Part shown: positions 52,510-62,488 of the stretch, one piece after another
How positions within the stretch are numbered: position 1 is the first letter of the stretch
Layout of the letters: the number at the start of each line of letters is the position of its first letter
From: Candidatus Borrelia undatumii
GTDB lineage: Bacteria; Spirochaetota; Spirochaetia; Borreliales; Borreliaceae
DNA: 64,000 nucleotides
Assembly (NCBI RefSeq): GCF_020882015.2
Contig: NZ_CP086555.2
Coordinates: 558,001 to 622,000, forward strand
Direction: 5' to 3'
Program-made: the position numbers and the translations under genes
The notes under the pieces: model-generated
What the model was told of the DNA's origin: nothing
The model's input: only the letters and a program-made list of their open reading frames with translations
Database searches by the model: none

Positions 52510-54690
52510 TCAATACACTATTCCATTCAGAATTTCTCTAGATAGTATTTTGTCTTTAGATCGTTCCAGTACTAGGTTAATACCATTTATTTTAAGCTCT
52601 CCGTTTTCTGCCACAATTTGAGTTTGCATAAATTTATCTATACTAATCTTTGCTGGATAATTTAAGTCTTTGTCAATATCGCTTTCAAGTATGATTCGCT
52701 TGCCAGGAATAGGATTATCTTTAAAATGTTCCATGATTATTACTTTAAAGTTTTTATTCCTATCCTCGGTTGAAATTAACATTCCCTCAGATTTTATTCC
52801 TCTAAATTTAGCAGGTTTTAGATTGTCAACTATTATTATGTGTTTTCCAATTAACTCTTCTTCCCTATAATGGTCTGCAAGGCTGCTTACAATTTGTTTG
52901 CCATCCATAGTTCCATCGTCAAGTTTTAAAATGAATAATTTCTCTGCATCTGGGTTTCGCTCTATTGCCTTTACTTTTACAACTTTTAAAAACACTTTTT
53001 CACTAAATAATTTTACTGGATCTTCTGTTTGTTTTTCTTGCACCCTTTTACCTCCTGAATATTTTAATTTTAAGTTATCGATTAATTCTTTTTCTAGCTT
53101 TGTAAATAAAACCTCAGTAGTATTAATTGTGCTTAATCCTAAATTTGTTCCTAAAAATTTTTTGGAAATATCGTAGCTATCTCCAAAAAATTTTCTTATC
53201 TTGTCGCTTGTTTGGGGCATAAACGGTGATATTAAAATTGACAAATCTCTTATTAGGTATACTAGATTTAACAAGAGCTCTTTTGTTGCCCCAGGGTCAA
53301 TATCCTTTGTTTTCCATGGCTCTCTGTCTTGAAATATTTTATTGCCCATGCTTGAGATATTAAGAATTTCCTTTAATGCTGCTTTTAGCTCCGTTTTATT
53401 AAAAAAGTCTAGAATTTTCTCATATTTGAGATTTATTTCTTCCCAAAAATCATTTTTTATGTCTATTTTATCTATTTTGTCTCCAAAAAATTTTCTGTAA
53501 AATGCTAAAACTCGATTGACAAAATTTGAAAAATTACCTATGAGCTCAGTATTCGTTCTCTCCAAGAGATCGTCCCACATAAATTGAAAGTCAGATTTTT
53601 CAGGCCTATTGTAATATATATAAAATCTCCAAACATCAGCAGGTATTCCAGTAGTAATAGCGTCATTGCCAAATATTCCAGTACTCTCGGATTTTGAAAA
53701 TTTGAGGTTTTCATAGTTTAAATACTCGCTTGCAGATATTTTGCTGAGCATTGTCCAATTTTCCCTGCTTGCAAGCTCTACAGCAGGAAAGACAACGGTA
53801 TGGAATAAGATATTATCTTTCCCAATAAATTGCACTAAACTTGTTTCCTCGTTGTTTTTCCACCAAGATTCCCAGTTTTTTACGATTCCTTTTGTAATTG
53901 AAACATATCCAATCGGCGCATCAAACCACACATAAAATACTTTATTCTCATATCCCCTTTTGGGTACCGGCACACCCCATTTTAAATCCCTCGTTATTGC
54001 TCTCTCTTTAAGGCCATCTCTTAAAAACGCGTTTGTCATTTTGATAGCATTGGTATTCCAATTAGCATTTCTTGAGCTTGTTTGTATCCAATTTTTAAGT
54101 TCGTCTTTTATTTTTGGTAGGTCAAGATAGCAATGCTTAGTTTTTTTTAAAGTGGGTACACTTTTGCAAATCATGCATTTTGGATTTATTAAATCAGAGG
54201 GAGCTAGTAGCCTAGAACAGTTTTCGCATTGATCTCCTTTTGCGTTATTTCCGCAATTTGGGCATTCTCCTGTTACGTATCTATCTGCCAAAAATATAAG
54301 GTCATGATTACAAAAAAAATTTTCACTTTCTTTTTCTGTAACATAACCATTTTCTTCCAGCTTCAAGAATAGATTTTGTACAGTTTCATTGTGATGTTTA
54401 TTAGTTGTACGTCCGAAGATGTCAAATTTAATATTAAACCATTCATAGATTGATCTGTGTATTTCATAATATTTATTGCAGAGTTCTTCGGGGCTAACTT
54501 TTTCAATCAAAGCTCTAATTTCTGTAGCTGTTCCGTATTCGTCCGTACCACAGACATAAAGTGTTTCTATTCCAACCATTCTTGAATATCTTGCGAAAGC
54601 ATCCGCTGATATAACTTGTACCAGATTGCCAAGGTGAGGTATGTTATTAACATAGGGCAGTGCAGCTGTAACTAGGTTTCTCTTTTTCAC
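52510..54690 (-). CDS. metG: methionyl-tRNA synthetase with C-terminal tRNA-binding domain
   Basis: Charges tRNA-Met. Class I Rossmann fold with [15 protein letters not shown] (HIGH variant), zinc knuckles CPNC / CENC and CMIC (about residues 145-178), KFSKSEST (KMSKS variant), and an anticodon domain. A Tyr/Lys-rich linker leads to the C-terminal OB-type tRNA-binding domain ([20 protein letters not shown]). 726 residues, bacterial long form. GTG start at 54690. The divergent gap to pta (119 bases) contains no nucleosidase gene, where B31 has one (from memory). Precedes the FemAB gene by 19 bases. Confidence 0.96.
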   Translation of the reverse strand: MKKRNLVTAALPYVNNIPHLGNLVQVISADAFARYSRMVGIETLYVCGTDEYGTATEIRALIEKVSPEELCNKYYEIHRSIYEWFNIKFDIFGRTTNKHHNETVQNLFLKLEENGYVTEKESENFFCNHDLIFLADRYVTGECPNCGNNAKGDQCENCSRLLAPSDLINPKCMICKSVPTLKKTKHCYLDLPKIKDELKNWIQTSSRNANWNTNAIKMTNAFLRDGLKERAITRDLKWGVPVPKRGYENKVFYVWFDAPIGYVSITKGIVKNWESWWKNNEETSLVQFIGKDNILFHTVVFPAVELASRENWTMLSKISASEYLNYENLKFSKSESTGIFGNDAITTGIPADVWRFYIYYNRPEKSDFQFMWDDLLERTNTELIGNFSNFVNRVLAFYRKFFGDKIDKIDIKNDFWEEINLKYEKILDFFNKTELKAALKEILNISSMGNKIFQDREPWKTKDIDPGATKELLLNLVYLIRDLSILISPFMPQTSDKIRKFFGDSYDISKKFLGTNLGLSTINTTEVLFTKLEKELIDNLKLKYSGGKRVQEKQTEDPVKLFSEKVFLKVVKVKAIERNPDAEKLFILKLDDGTMDGKQIVSSLADHYREEELIGKHIIIVDNLKPAKFRGIKSEGMLISTEDRNKNFKVIIMEHFKDNPIPGKRIILESDIDKDLNYPAKISIDKFMQTQIVAENGELKINGINLVLERSKDKILSREILNGIVY

Positions 54691-54808
54691 TCGTACTACT
54701 TACCTCTTACTATAAGATGTCTATATTTTAATGCTAATGCAAGTTGTGTATATTATACATTGATTATAAATTTTAATAAATGTATATGTATTCATTGAGG
54801 ATGAATAT

Positions 54809-55867
54809 ATGGGGGTTGTTGTGAGCTCTTTTAATTTTAAAGATTATGTGTTTTGTAAGGCAAGAGAAGAGGTGTTAAGAATTGGAGACAGAGCTAGCAT
54901 AGTTTTCCCTGAGAGTAGTGATGTAAGAATCTTAAAGGCAGCGATTGAAATATTAAAGGAGAGGTTGGCGGGTTCTGTGGTTCTTATTGGAGAAAGAGAT
55001 AAGATTTTTAAAAAATTAAGAGAACTTGTAGGATTTGGGGAGGATATTTTAGAAATGATAAGAGTTATAGATCCTAATTCGTTTGATGGTTTAAATAGAT
55101 ACTTGGATGAATATTTTACTTTGAAGCAAAATAAGGGATTGGCTTTAAGTAAAGCTATGATGGAGATTTTAGACGATGTTTGTTTTTCTATGATGATGGT
55201 AAGACTTGGGGATGTTAAGACCTGTGTATGCGGATCTTTGTTATCTTCAAGTAGGGTATTACGAAGTGCTTTAACCATTCTTCCTATGCTTAAGGATACT
55301 AAACTTGTATCGTCTTTTACTATTATGGATACTGGTTATAGTTGCGGCATGAATAAAACTTGTTTTGGGCATGAGGGTATTCTACTTTTTGCTGATTGTG
55401 CCGTAGTTGTTGATCCTACCTCTACAGAGCTTGCAGAAATTGCGATACAGAGTGCAAGTTCTTTTAAGAATATTTTTGGGATAGAGCCAAAAGTGGCCCT
55501 ATTAAGTTTTTCTACAAAAGGATCCGCTTATTCAACGGAAGTTGAAAAGGTACAGCATGCTTTAGAAATTGCTAAGAGTAGGTATAAAGATTTGCTCATT
55601 GATGGAGAACTTCAAGTTGATGCAGCTTTAATTAAAAGTATTGCAGATAGAAAATGTAGTGATTCTTTAGTTGCCGGCGCCGCAAATATATTGATTTTTC
55701 CTAATTTGGCGGCTGGAAACATTGGATATAAACTTGTTGAGAGATTGGCCTTTGCCAAGGCCTATGGACCCTTTTTGCAAGGATTTCAAATGCCTGTTAG
55801 CGATCTTTCAAGGGGTTGCTCTGTGGATGATATTGTATTAATAAGTGCTCTGATGATAGGTGGTTAA
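54809..55867 (+). CDS. pta: phosphate acetyltransferase
   Basis: Interconverts acetyl-CoA and acetyl phosphate; in Borrelia this provides acetyl-CoA from acetate for mevalonate-type isoprenoid synthesis and affects acetyl-phosphate signalling. Fold features: SIVFPESSDVRILKAAIEIL near the N-terminus, a central KTCVCGSLLSSSRVLRSALTIL, SSFTIMDTGYS, CAVVVDPTSTELAEIAIQSA and the C-terminal ALLSFSTKGSA, AANILIFPNLAAGNIGYKLVERL. 352 residues. The end overlaps the convergent ksgA by 30 bases. ATG 54809 (GAGG upstream) or GTG 54821 (GGGGG upstream) may start it. Confidence 0.94.
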   Translation: MGVVVSSFNFKDYVFCKAREEVLRIGDRASIVFPESSDVRILKAAIEILKERLAGSVVLIGERDKIFKKLRELVGFGEDILEMIRVIDPNSFDGLNRYLDEYFTLKQNKGLALSKAMMEILDDVCFSMMMVRLGDVKTCVCGSLLSSSRVLRSALTILPMLKDTKLVSSFTIMDTGYSCGMNKTCFGHEGILLFADCAVVVDPTSTELAEIAIQSASSFKNIFGIEPKVALLSFSTKGSAYSTEVEKVQHALEIAKSRYKDLLIDGELQVDAALIKSIADRKCSDSLVAGAANILIFPNLAAGNIGYKLVERLAFAKAYGPFLQGFQMPVSDLSRGCSVDDIVLISALMIGG

Positions 55868-56674
55868 TTTGTTTGAAATTTCAATGAATTCTTGAATAGA
55901 AATCTCTTCCGGTCTTTTATCTAGAAAAATTTTTAAAAATCCTTTTTCAAGGATCTTTTCGTTTTTAACAAAGTTTATGATTGTATTCTTTAGTTTTTTT
56001 CTTCGGCTTGTAAACACTATTCTAACTAATTTATTAAATTCCTTAAAATCTTTAATTTCTTGCCGTTTAGGGACAAGCTTGAGGGTTGTAGATTCCACTT
56101 TAGGAGTTGGATAAAAATTACCCTTGTCGATGTTCATGATTTTAGTTACATTAAAGTGTGATTGTACTAAAACTGTGAATGAAGAGTAATTTTTGTTTCC
56201 ATTTGTTGCAAGCATTCTATCTGCCAGTTCTTTTTGTACTGTAAATACCATTTGCTTTAAAATTTTGCTTTCAATAAGCGTGTATATTACTTTCGATGCA
56301 ATGTTATAGGGTAGATTTGAAAATATTTTATTAACATTTGTTTTTTCTCTCTTATATGTCTTTAAAAAATCCCCTTCTATTAACTTAAAGTTTTCAAATT
56401 TTCCAAATTGTTCGTTTAAAATTTCTGAGTACTTGGGGTCAATTTCAAAAGCGGTTAGAAAATTTATTTTTTTGAGTAAAATAACTGTCATTGCACCAAG
56501 ACCTGGCCCTATTTCCCAGACTTTTTCATTTTCCTTTGCCCCAAGAGCATCTATTATTGCTTCTCTTATGTGTCCATTTATTAAGTAATGCTGCCCCCAT
56601 ATTTTTCTTGGAGCTATATTTTTTCGTTCAAGTTCAGTTTTTATACTGTTTATGCTATTATAATTTATCCCCAT
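55838..56674 (-). CDS. ksgA: 16S rRNA dimethyladenosine transferase
   Basis: Dimethylates two adjacent adenosines in the 3' hairpin of 16S rRNA during 30S assembly. SAM-binding fold: KIWGQHYLINGHIREAII, WEIGPGLGAMTVILL (motif I), FEIDPKY, LIEGDFLK, and catalytic SNLPYNIASKVIYTLI (NLPY). 278 residues from ATG 56674 (MGINYNSINSIK); the open frame could start six codons earlier, but no ribosome site supports either. The gene's last 30 bases overlap the convergent pta. Follows comEC on the same strand. Confidence 0.93.
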   Translation of the reverse strand: MGINYNSINSIKTELERKNIAPRKIWGQHYLINGHIREAIIDALGAKENEKVWEIGPGLGAMTVILLKKINFLTAFEIDPKYSEILNEQFGKFENFKLIEGDFLKTYKREKTNVNKIFSNLPYNIASKVIYTLIESKILKQMVFTVQKELADRMLATNGNKNYSSFTVLVQSHFNVTKIMNIDKGNFYPTPKVESTTLKLVPKRQEIKDFKEFNKLVRIVFTSRRKKLKNTIINFVKNEKILEKGFLKIFLDKRPEEISIQEFIEISNKLTTYHQSTY

Positions 56675-56702
56675 AGACACTAATAATAGCATATAGACGA
56701 TC

Positions 56703-58007
56703 TTAAGAGTATTTTTGCTTTTCTATTGTCTCTTTTTCTAGTTTGAAAATTATGTAAAGTATTGTTAGTATGCCTAGGATCGCAAAAATACCTATATTAT
56801 GGTTTTGAATTATCGGGAATTTGCTGCAAATAATTGCTGTCTCCTTTATTGCCTTAAAAATATAGGTATTTATTAGGTCAAATAATAAAAATAAATGTGT
56901 GTTCAGGGTGTAAAATACCAAACTTAATATTTTCATTATTAGGAATAATAGCATAAGAGGGGCAACTATTAGGTTTGACAAGATTGAGATAGGCGATAGG
57001 TTGAAATTGTTAGCATAAACAATGGGAGCTGTAGTAATTTGAATCAAAAGTGTTGCAAGAACAGAGGATATGAATCCATTTAGGTTATATCTGTCTTTAA
57101 TAAAAAGGGCAATTGATATACCAAGTACTGAAAGATAAGATAGTTTAAATCCTGTTGAATTTAGTGTGTGTGGTAAAATCATAGCATTTGTTATGAAACT
57201 AATAGATAATGCACTTAATAAATTAATTTTTCCATAAATTAATCTGTACAATATAAGTACTTCTGTCATGATAAATGCTCTCAGGGCGGAGGGAGAGCAT
57301 CCTGTTAAGATTAAATAATTGAGCATTATTGCACTCATAATTAATAACTTTAGCATTTCGTTTTTTGTTATCAATAAGAGTAGGTGATAAAATATAGTGT
57401 AAATTAGGTAAAAGTGTAGCCCAGATATCACTAGTATGTGAAATAGGCCTGCTTTTTGAAATAAGTTACGCTCATATTTTGTTATTTCTGATTTGTTGTT
57501 TGCTAAAATTGCTTTTGAAAAATGGGAGTAATAGGGATTTATGGCATTGAAAAATGGGTCTAATAATTTACCGTATTGCTCTCTGATTTTTACGAGTATC
57601 GGTCTTTTAATAAGTTTTATTCTGCCTGTTTCAATTTTAAATATGTCTCCGATTTCGTGATGATTTTTAATATTTTTAAACATAAATTCATGTTGTATGC
57701 CAAAGCCATCTATCGATTCAATCTTGATTTTTGAATATTTGGGCAAATAAGTAATATTTGTTATTTTATAGGAATCATCTTCAAGTCTTTTAAAGTCTAG
57801 ACTAATTTCAAAGGCCGATAATAATATTATGTTAAGAACAAATGTAAGCAAGAGATGATAATTTTTTTTTGCTAAAAAAATCAATATTAAAGCTAAATTT
57901 AAATGTATTAGGTTAAATTTAAAGTAATATCGTATCAATAAGTTTAATGAGCCTATAATAAATAACAAAATCACCAGTAATCTCTTTTTAAGTATATATA
58001 AGATCAT
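56703..58007 (-). CDS. comEC: ComEC/Rec2-type membrane protein, no nuclease domain
   Basis: Family of DNA-import channels. 434 residues: membrane helices at the N-terminus, an extracytoplasmic OB-like insert (about 75-160), then the competence core with LVISGLHFYLIYTIF (the lSGlH motif), TGCSPSALRAFIMTEV (gxxps..RA..m) and about eight further helices. Full-length family members are 700-800 residues with a C-terminal metallo-beta-lactamase domain, which is missing here, so it may pass but not degrade DNA, or do another task. Natural competence has not been established for Borrelia, to my knowledge. Equivalent to BB0591. Divergent from the CPBP gene across 56 bases. Confidence 0.85.
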   Translation of the reverse strand: MILYILKKRLLVILLFIIGSLNLLIRYYFKFNLIHLNLALILIFLAKKNYHLLLTFVLNIILLSAFEISLDFKRLEDDSYKITNITYLPKYSKIKIESIDGFGIQHEFMFKNIKNHHEIGDIFKIETGRIKLIKRPILVKIREQYGKLLDPFFNAINPYYSHFSKAILANNKSEITKYERNLFQKAGLFHILVISGLHFYLIYTIFYHLLLLITKNEMLKLLIMSAIMLNYLILTGCSPSALRAFIMTEVLILYRLIYGKINLLSALSISFITNAMILPHTLNSTGFKLSYLSVLGISIALFIKDRYNLNGFISSVLATLLIQITTAPIVYANNFNLSPISILSNLIVAPLMLLFLIMKILSLVFYTLNTHLFLLFDLINTYIFKAIKETAIICSKFPIIQNHNIGIFAILGILTILYIIFKLEKETIEKQKYS

Positions 58008-58029
58008 CTTTAGGTAAATCAGACAAGAT

Positions 58030-58058
58030 TTGACAATATTGCATATATGTTTAATAAT
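58030..58058 (+). promoter_or_regulatory. strong promoter giving a leaderless CPBP mRNA
   Basis: Perfect TTGACA (58030-58035), 17 bases, AATAAT (58053-58058), then five bases and ATG 58064. The predicted transcription start is the A of the ATG itself, and there is no ribosome binding site. Confidence 0.55.
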
Positions 58059-58063
58059 TTACT

Positions 58064-58774
58064 ATGAAATTATTGAATAATAAATATCCTGCCAGGTACG
58101 CTCTTTTAGAGCTTTTTTTGGCTTGCTTTGTCTGTACGCACGTGTCTCCTTTTGTAAGTGTTGATGAGAATCTTTGGAATTTTAGTGGAAATCATTATGT
58201 TTATTGGTTGTATAGTGCTTTCTTGATTGTTTTTATCCTACATTTTGCCAGATTAACAAGTGCTACTTACTTTAGAGATGAATTTTGTATACCTAAATTT
58301 AGGTTAATTTTTATTTGGGAATCATTTTTAATTTTTATTAAGCTAGTCATTTTTATTGTTGTTCTGTTACTTATTCTTTATTTATGTTTTAAATATTTTT
58401 TCCCAAAGTCATGGAGATCTTGGGTTGAGGCAGATGTTGGTAGTTTTAGATGGAACATGAGTAGTAAGGAATCGCTTTATTTGATGGCTATTACTTCTCT
58501 TTTTACGGGAGCAGTTGAGGAGTTGTTATATAGATCTTTCGTTATTACTAAGCTTAAACAGGTGGGGTTTGGTTCGTTTGTTTCCGCTATTTTCAGTAGT
58601 ATTATTTTTGCCTTTGGACACGTTTATTATGGATTTGTTGGCGCATTTATTACGTTTATCCTTGGCCTTTTGCTGGCTTTTATCTATTTAAGATATAACA
58701 ATGTATATTACGTGAGTTTAGTTCATAGTATTTATAATACTGCTGTTAGTGCTGTAATCTTTGTGTTAAGTTAG
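58064..58774 (+). CDS. CPBP-family intramembrane metalloprotease (CAAX/Abi type)
   Basis: 236 residues, seven or eight membrane segments. Motif 1 is AVEELLYRSFVITKL (EExxxR), motif 2 FAFGHVYYGFVGAF (FxxxH), and a third His in SLVHSIYNTA. Such proteases cut prenylated or other membrane peptides, or give bacteriocin immunity. Substrate unknown. It has a consensus promoter whose start site coincides with its ATG. The acyl-CoA synthetase gene follows 13 bases later with its own AGGAGG site, so the two are likely cotranscribed. Equivalent to BB0592. Confidence 0.88.
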   Translation: MKLLNNKYPARYALLELFLACFVCTHVSPFVSVDENLWNFSGNHYVYWLYSAFLIVFILHFARLTSATYFRDEFCIPKFRLIFIWESFLIFIKLVIFIVVLLLILYLCFKYFFPKSWRSWVEADVGSFRWNMSSKESLYLMAITSLFTGAVEELLYRSFVITKLKQVGFGSFVSAIFSSIIFAFGHVYYGFVGAFITFILGLLLAFIYLRYNNVYYVSLVHSIYNTAVSAVIFVLS

Positions 58775-58787
58775 TTAAGGAGGGTTT

Positions 58788-60719
58788 ATGCTGGATACTA
58801 TACCTAAGCGTTTTAATGAAGTTGTGAAACTTTATGGTGATCTTGATATTTTTATTTATAGGGAGAATGAATCTAGAGAGTATAAGAAGCAAATATATTC
58901 TGATTTTTGGAATGAGGTTAAGGGAGTTGCATCCGGGTTACTGCATTATGGCATTAAGAGGGGAGAGAAGGTGGCACTTGTTTCTGATTCAAGAAGGGAG
59001 TGGATCATTGTTGACCTTGCTGTTATGAGTTTGGGTTGTGTTGATGTTCCAAGGGGGAATGATTCGCCTGAAGATGAAATATCATATATCATTAATCACT
59101 CTGAGTCTGTTTTCGTCTTTGTAGAGAACGATAAGCAGCTTCAAAAGGTGCTTGCTAAAAAACAAGAGCTTAGATTTGTTAAGTGTATCTTTGTTATAGA
59201 TGACGATAAACTTTATGAGGAAAAGCTGGGGTTTATTACGGTAATCTCTTATAAGAAATTGTTAAGTAGGGGGAATGTTTATTTAAATAATAATCCTATG
59301 GTATTTAATGCCGAGCTTGAGCAGGGGGCGGGGAAGGATATTGCTACTATAATATACACATCAGGAACAACTGGGTTTCCAAAGGGTGTAATGCTTAGGC
59401 ATGAATCTTTTATTTTTCAAATAGATAGGATTTACGATTATATTCCATCGCTTAAACCGGGTAAGATAATGATATCCATTCTACCACTTTGGCATTCTTT
59501 TGAGAGGGCTTGTGAGTACATAATTGCTCTTGGAGGAATGTCAATTGCTTATTCTAAACCTATTGGGCCTGTTTTGCTTAAGGATTTTGCAGCTTTAAAT
59601 CCCCATGCAATAATTTCTGTTCCAAGAATTTGGGAAGGAATAAGGATTGGTATCATTAAAAAAGCATCGGAATCCCTTTTAAAGAGGGCTTTATTTGGCG
59701 TTTTCCTGAGGATTGGAATTTTTTATGTAAAGCTTAAGGAGAAATTTTTAGGTCTTATCCCTGTTTATAGGAAATCAAATTTGTTGGTTTCCTTTTTTAT
59801 GAAATTTATTTTTCTTTCAGGATTGATTTTGATTTTCCCTTTTAAATTTTTGGGAGATCTTTTGGTTTTCAGAAAAATAAGGAAAGCACTAGGGAAAAGG
59901 TTTGAGTTTGGTGTTTCTGGTGGGGGAGCTTTGGTAGAGTATGTAGATTATTTTTTCAAAGCGTTGGGTATTGTGGTTCTTGAAGGGTATGGACTTACAG
60001 AGACAGGTCCTGTTTTAAGTGTCAGGCGTTTAAGACATCCTGTTGCCAAGACTGTTGGGTCTTTCCTTCCAGACGTTGAGTACAGAGTGGTTGATAGTGA
60101 TGGGAATTGTTTGCCCCCTGGTGAGAAAGGAGAGCTTTGGGTAAGATCTCCTCAAGTTATGAGTGGGTACTTTAAAAATGAATTGGTTACAAAAGATGTT
60201 TTAACTTGGGAAGGGTGGTTTAATACGGGCGATTTGGTTCGTGTAACAATTAATCATGAGGTTTCAATTGTTGGTAGAAGTAAAGATACGATTGTGCTGA
60301 GGGGCGGGGAAAATATTGAACCTGAGCCCATTGAAAGGGCTTTATCGAAATCTTTACTCATTGAAAATGTTATGATTGTTGGGCAAGACCAGAAATTTTT
60401 GGGAGCTGTTATTGTCCCTAATTTTGAATCACTTGAGCAATGGGCGAAGTCTAATGGAACAATCTTTTCTTCTCGGGATGATTTGTTGTCTAGTGACGCT
60501 GTTAACAAGCTTTATTCCAAATGTATTTCGGATATAGTTAATCCTAGGTCTGGTTTTAAGAGTTTTGAGAGAATAGTGGGGTTCGTTTTATTAAAAGATT
60601 CTTTTGTTGTTGGTGAGGAACTTACCAGTACTTTGAAGCTTAAAAGGTACTACATATTTGAAAAGTATCACAAAAAGATAATGTCGATATTCAGTAAGGA
60701 CGATTTTGAATTGGTATGA
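58788..60719 (+). CDS. long-chain fatty-acid--CoA ligase (AMP-forming)
   Basis: Activates imported fatty acids with ATP and CoA for lipid synthesis; Borrelia cannot make fatty acids and must scavenge. 643 residues: phosphate loop IIYTSGTTGFPKGVMLRHES, LPLWHSFERACEY, ILEGYGLTETGPVLS (A5), NTGDLVRVT (A7), GRSKDTIVLRGGENIEPEPIE (A8) and C-terminal TSTLKLKRYY with the catalytic Lys region. A hydrophobic insertion (about residues 290-370, SFFMKFIFLSGLILIFPF) suggests membrane association. Start ATG 58788 with AAGGAGG six bases upstream. Convergent with argS, 20 bases between. Equivalent to BB0593. Confidence 0.93.
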   Translation: MLDTIPKRFNEVVKLYGDLDIFIYRENESREYKKQIYSDFWNEVKGVASGLLHYGIKRGEKVALVSDSRREWIIVDLAVMSLGCVDVPRGNDSPEDEISYIINHSESVFVFVENDKQLQKVLAKKQELRFVKCIFVIDDDKLYEEKLGFITVISYKKLLSRGNVYLNNNPMVFNAELEQGAGKDIATIIYTSGTTGFPKGVMLRHESFIFQIDRIYDYIPSLKPGKIMISILPLWHSFERACEYIIALGGMSIAYSKPIGPVLLKDFAALNPHAIISVPRIWEGIRIGIIKKASESLLKRALFGVFLRIGIFYVKLKEKFLGLIPVYRKSNLLVSFFMKFIFLSGLILIFPFKFLGDLLVFRKIRKALGKRFEFGVSGGGALVEYVDYFFKALGIVVLEGYGLTETGPVLSVRRLRHPVAKTVGSFLPDVEYRVVDSDGNCLPPGEKGELWVRSPQVMSGYFKNELVTKDVLTWEGWFNTGDLVRVTINHEVSIVGRSKDTIVLRGGENIEPEPIERALSKSLLIENVMIVGQDQKFLGAVIVPNFESLEQWAKSNGTIFSSRDDLLSSDAVNKLYSKCISDIVNPRSGFKSFERIVGFVLLKDSFVVGEELTSTLKLKRYYIFEKYHKKIMSIFSKDDFELV

Positions 60720-60739
60720 TGTAGAGATGGTTCTTAACT

Positions 60740-62488
60740 TTACATCTTTTTCATGTAGGGAATGTTTAACAAATTCATGCAGTTTTTTATTGTTTGTAGG
60801 ACTGCTCTGGATAGACTTATTCTTGCATTTGTGAGCTCGAGGTTATTTATGTCTATTATTTTCGTATCTTGGTAGTATGCGCTAAAGCTTTTCGCAAGAG
60901 AATATGAGTACTGAGTTATTAATGAGGGATTCAAGTCTCTTGCGGCTTTCATTACATGTTCTCCAAATTCAGAGACAACCTTAGTTATTTCCCATTCTTT
61001 TTCCTGATTCAATAGATCTAGATTAGAGGTTTCTCTTGATAAGTTTAATGTGTTGTATTTCTTAAGTATACTGTTTATTCTTGCTCCCACATATTGAATA
61101 TAAGGACCCGAGTTGCCGATAAATGACAAGCTTTCTTTTTTATTGAATAAAATATCCTTCTGTATGGCCGTTTTTAATAGATAGTAGTGAATAGCTCCCA
61201 GTGATATGTCCAGGGCAGTCTTTTTTAAGTCTTTCTCATCCGAATTTCTTTCTTTCATTTCCACCATTGTTGAATTTACTAAATCATTAATTAGATTGTC
61301 GGCGTCAACCACATTCCCCTCCCTCGATTTCATTTTTCCTTCAGGTAGATTTACCATCCCGTAAGACAAATGTATTAAATTGTTTTCTTCTGCAATGCCT
61401 AATTTATCTGCGACGAAAAACAAAATTTTAAAGTGGTGGATCTGTTCGCTACCTACGACGTAAATCATTTCATCAAAATTGTATTCATTTTTTCTGGCTA
61501 CTATATTCCCTAAATCTTGAGTAAGATAGATAGACGTTCCATTGGCCCTTAAGAGGACTTTCTCTTTAAGTTCTTCATCTGCGTTTTCATTTGTGGGTAT
61601 TTTTATGCATATTGCCCCATCTTCTCTTCTGTAACATAAACCGTCTTTTAATCCCTTAAGTACAACATCGCGTCCAATTTCAAATATTTCACTTTCAAGA
61701 TAAATCTTATCGAATGTGATATTTGTAAGATCATAAGTTTCCTTTATCCCCTCAATTGCCCATTGATTGAGCTTTTTCCAGAGTTGAACCGTTTCTGTCT
61801 CCCCTTCTTCCCATCTACACAGCAATTCTTGTATTTCTTCTTCTGCTATAGCATTATCTTTAGCGTATTCACCGTATTTTACATAGAAGTCGCCGATTAA
61901 ATGGTCTCCTTTTTTTAAAGAAAGCTCTGGAGTGATGTTATTCCCAAATTTTTTGTAAGCAAGCATGGATTTGCAAATATGTACTCCCCTATCATTTATT
62001 AGGTTTATTTTTATTATCTGGCCACCAGAAGCTTTTAATATCCTTGATAAACTCTCCCCAATAATGTCATTTCTAAGGTGACCTACATGAAGTGGCTTAT
62101 TTGTGTTTGGAGCTGAGAATTCTATAACTATTTTTTTATTATTAAGGGAATTATTCGTCCCATATTTTTCCTTTTCTTCATTGACTTTCGTAATTGTATC
62201 TCGAACGAATCTTTTTCTCTTAAGCTTAATGTTTAAATAAGGTCCCATTGGCTTGGCGTCATACTCCACTCCAATCCCTTTTATTATCTCTTCAGCAATG
62301 ACAGATGCGTCAAGCCCCAGTATTTTGCTAAATTCGAATATCAAGATCGATAAATCGCCTAGTTCGCTCTTTGGAGGTTTTTGAATTACCGTAGTCACTT
62401 TGTTCAGCTTAATATTCTCTCTTAAGGCGAGTTTTTTTATCGTTTCACAAATTCTATCTTCTAGATCTCTTTTTATTTTACTAATCAT
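60740..62488 (-). CDS. argS: arginyl-tRNA synthetase
   Basis: Class I synthetase that charges tRNA-Arg. The N-terminal additional domain (residues 1-100) precedes [20 protein letters not shown] (HIGH variant HVGH), the [11 protein letters not shown] helix, [25 protein letters not shown] and [14 protein letters not shown]; the KMSKS-like segment is [15 protein letters not shown]. The DALR anticodon domain ends [25 protein letters not shown]-like. 582 residues. Its start overlaps the Rnf-like gene's end by eight bases, so the two share a transcript. Confidence 0.96.
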   Translation of the reverse strand: MISKIKRDLEDRICETIKKLALRENIKLNKVTTVIQKPPKSELGDLSILIFEFSKILGLDASVIAEEIIKGIGVEYDAKPMGPYLNIKLKRKRFVRDTITKVNEEKEKYGTNNSLNNKKIVIEFSAPNTNKPLHVGHLRNDIIGESLSRILKASGGQIIKINLINDRGVHICKSMLAYKKFGNNITPELSLKKGDHLIGDFYVKYGEYAKDNAIAEEEIQELLCRWEEGETETVQLWKKLNQWAIEGIKETYDLTNITFDKIYLESEIFEIGRDVVLKGLKDGLCYRREDGAICIKIPTNENADEELKEKVLLRANGTSIYLTQDLGNIVARKNEYNFDEMIYVVGSEQIHHFKILFFVADKLGIAEENNLIHLSYGMVNLPEGKMKSREGNVVDADNLINDLVNSTMVEMKERNSDEKDLKKTALDISLGAIHYYLLKTAIQKDILFNKKESLSFIGNSGPYIQYVGARINSILKKYNTLNLSRETSNLDLLNQEKEWEITKVVSEFGEHVMKAARDLNPSLITQYSYSLAKSFSAYYQDTKIIDINNLELTNARISLSRAVLQTIKNCMNLLNIPYMKKM

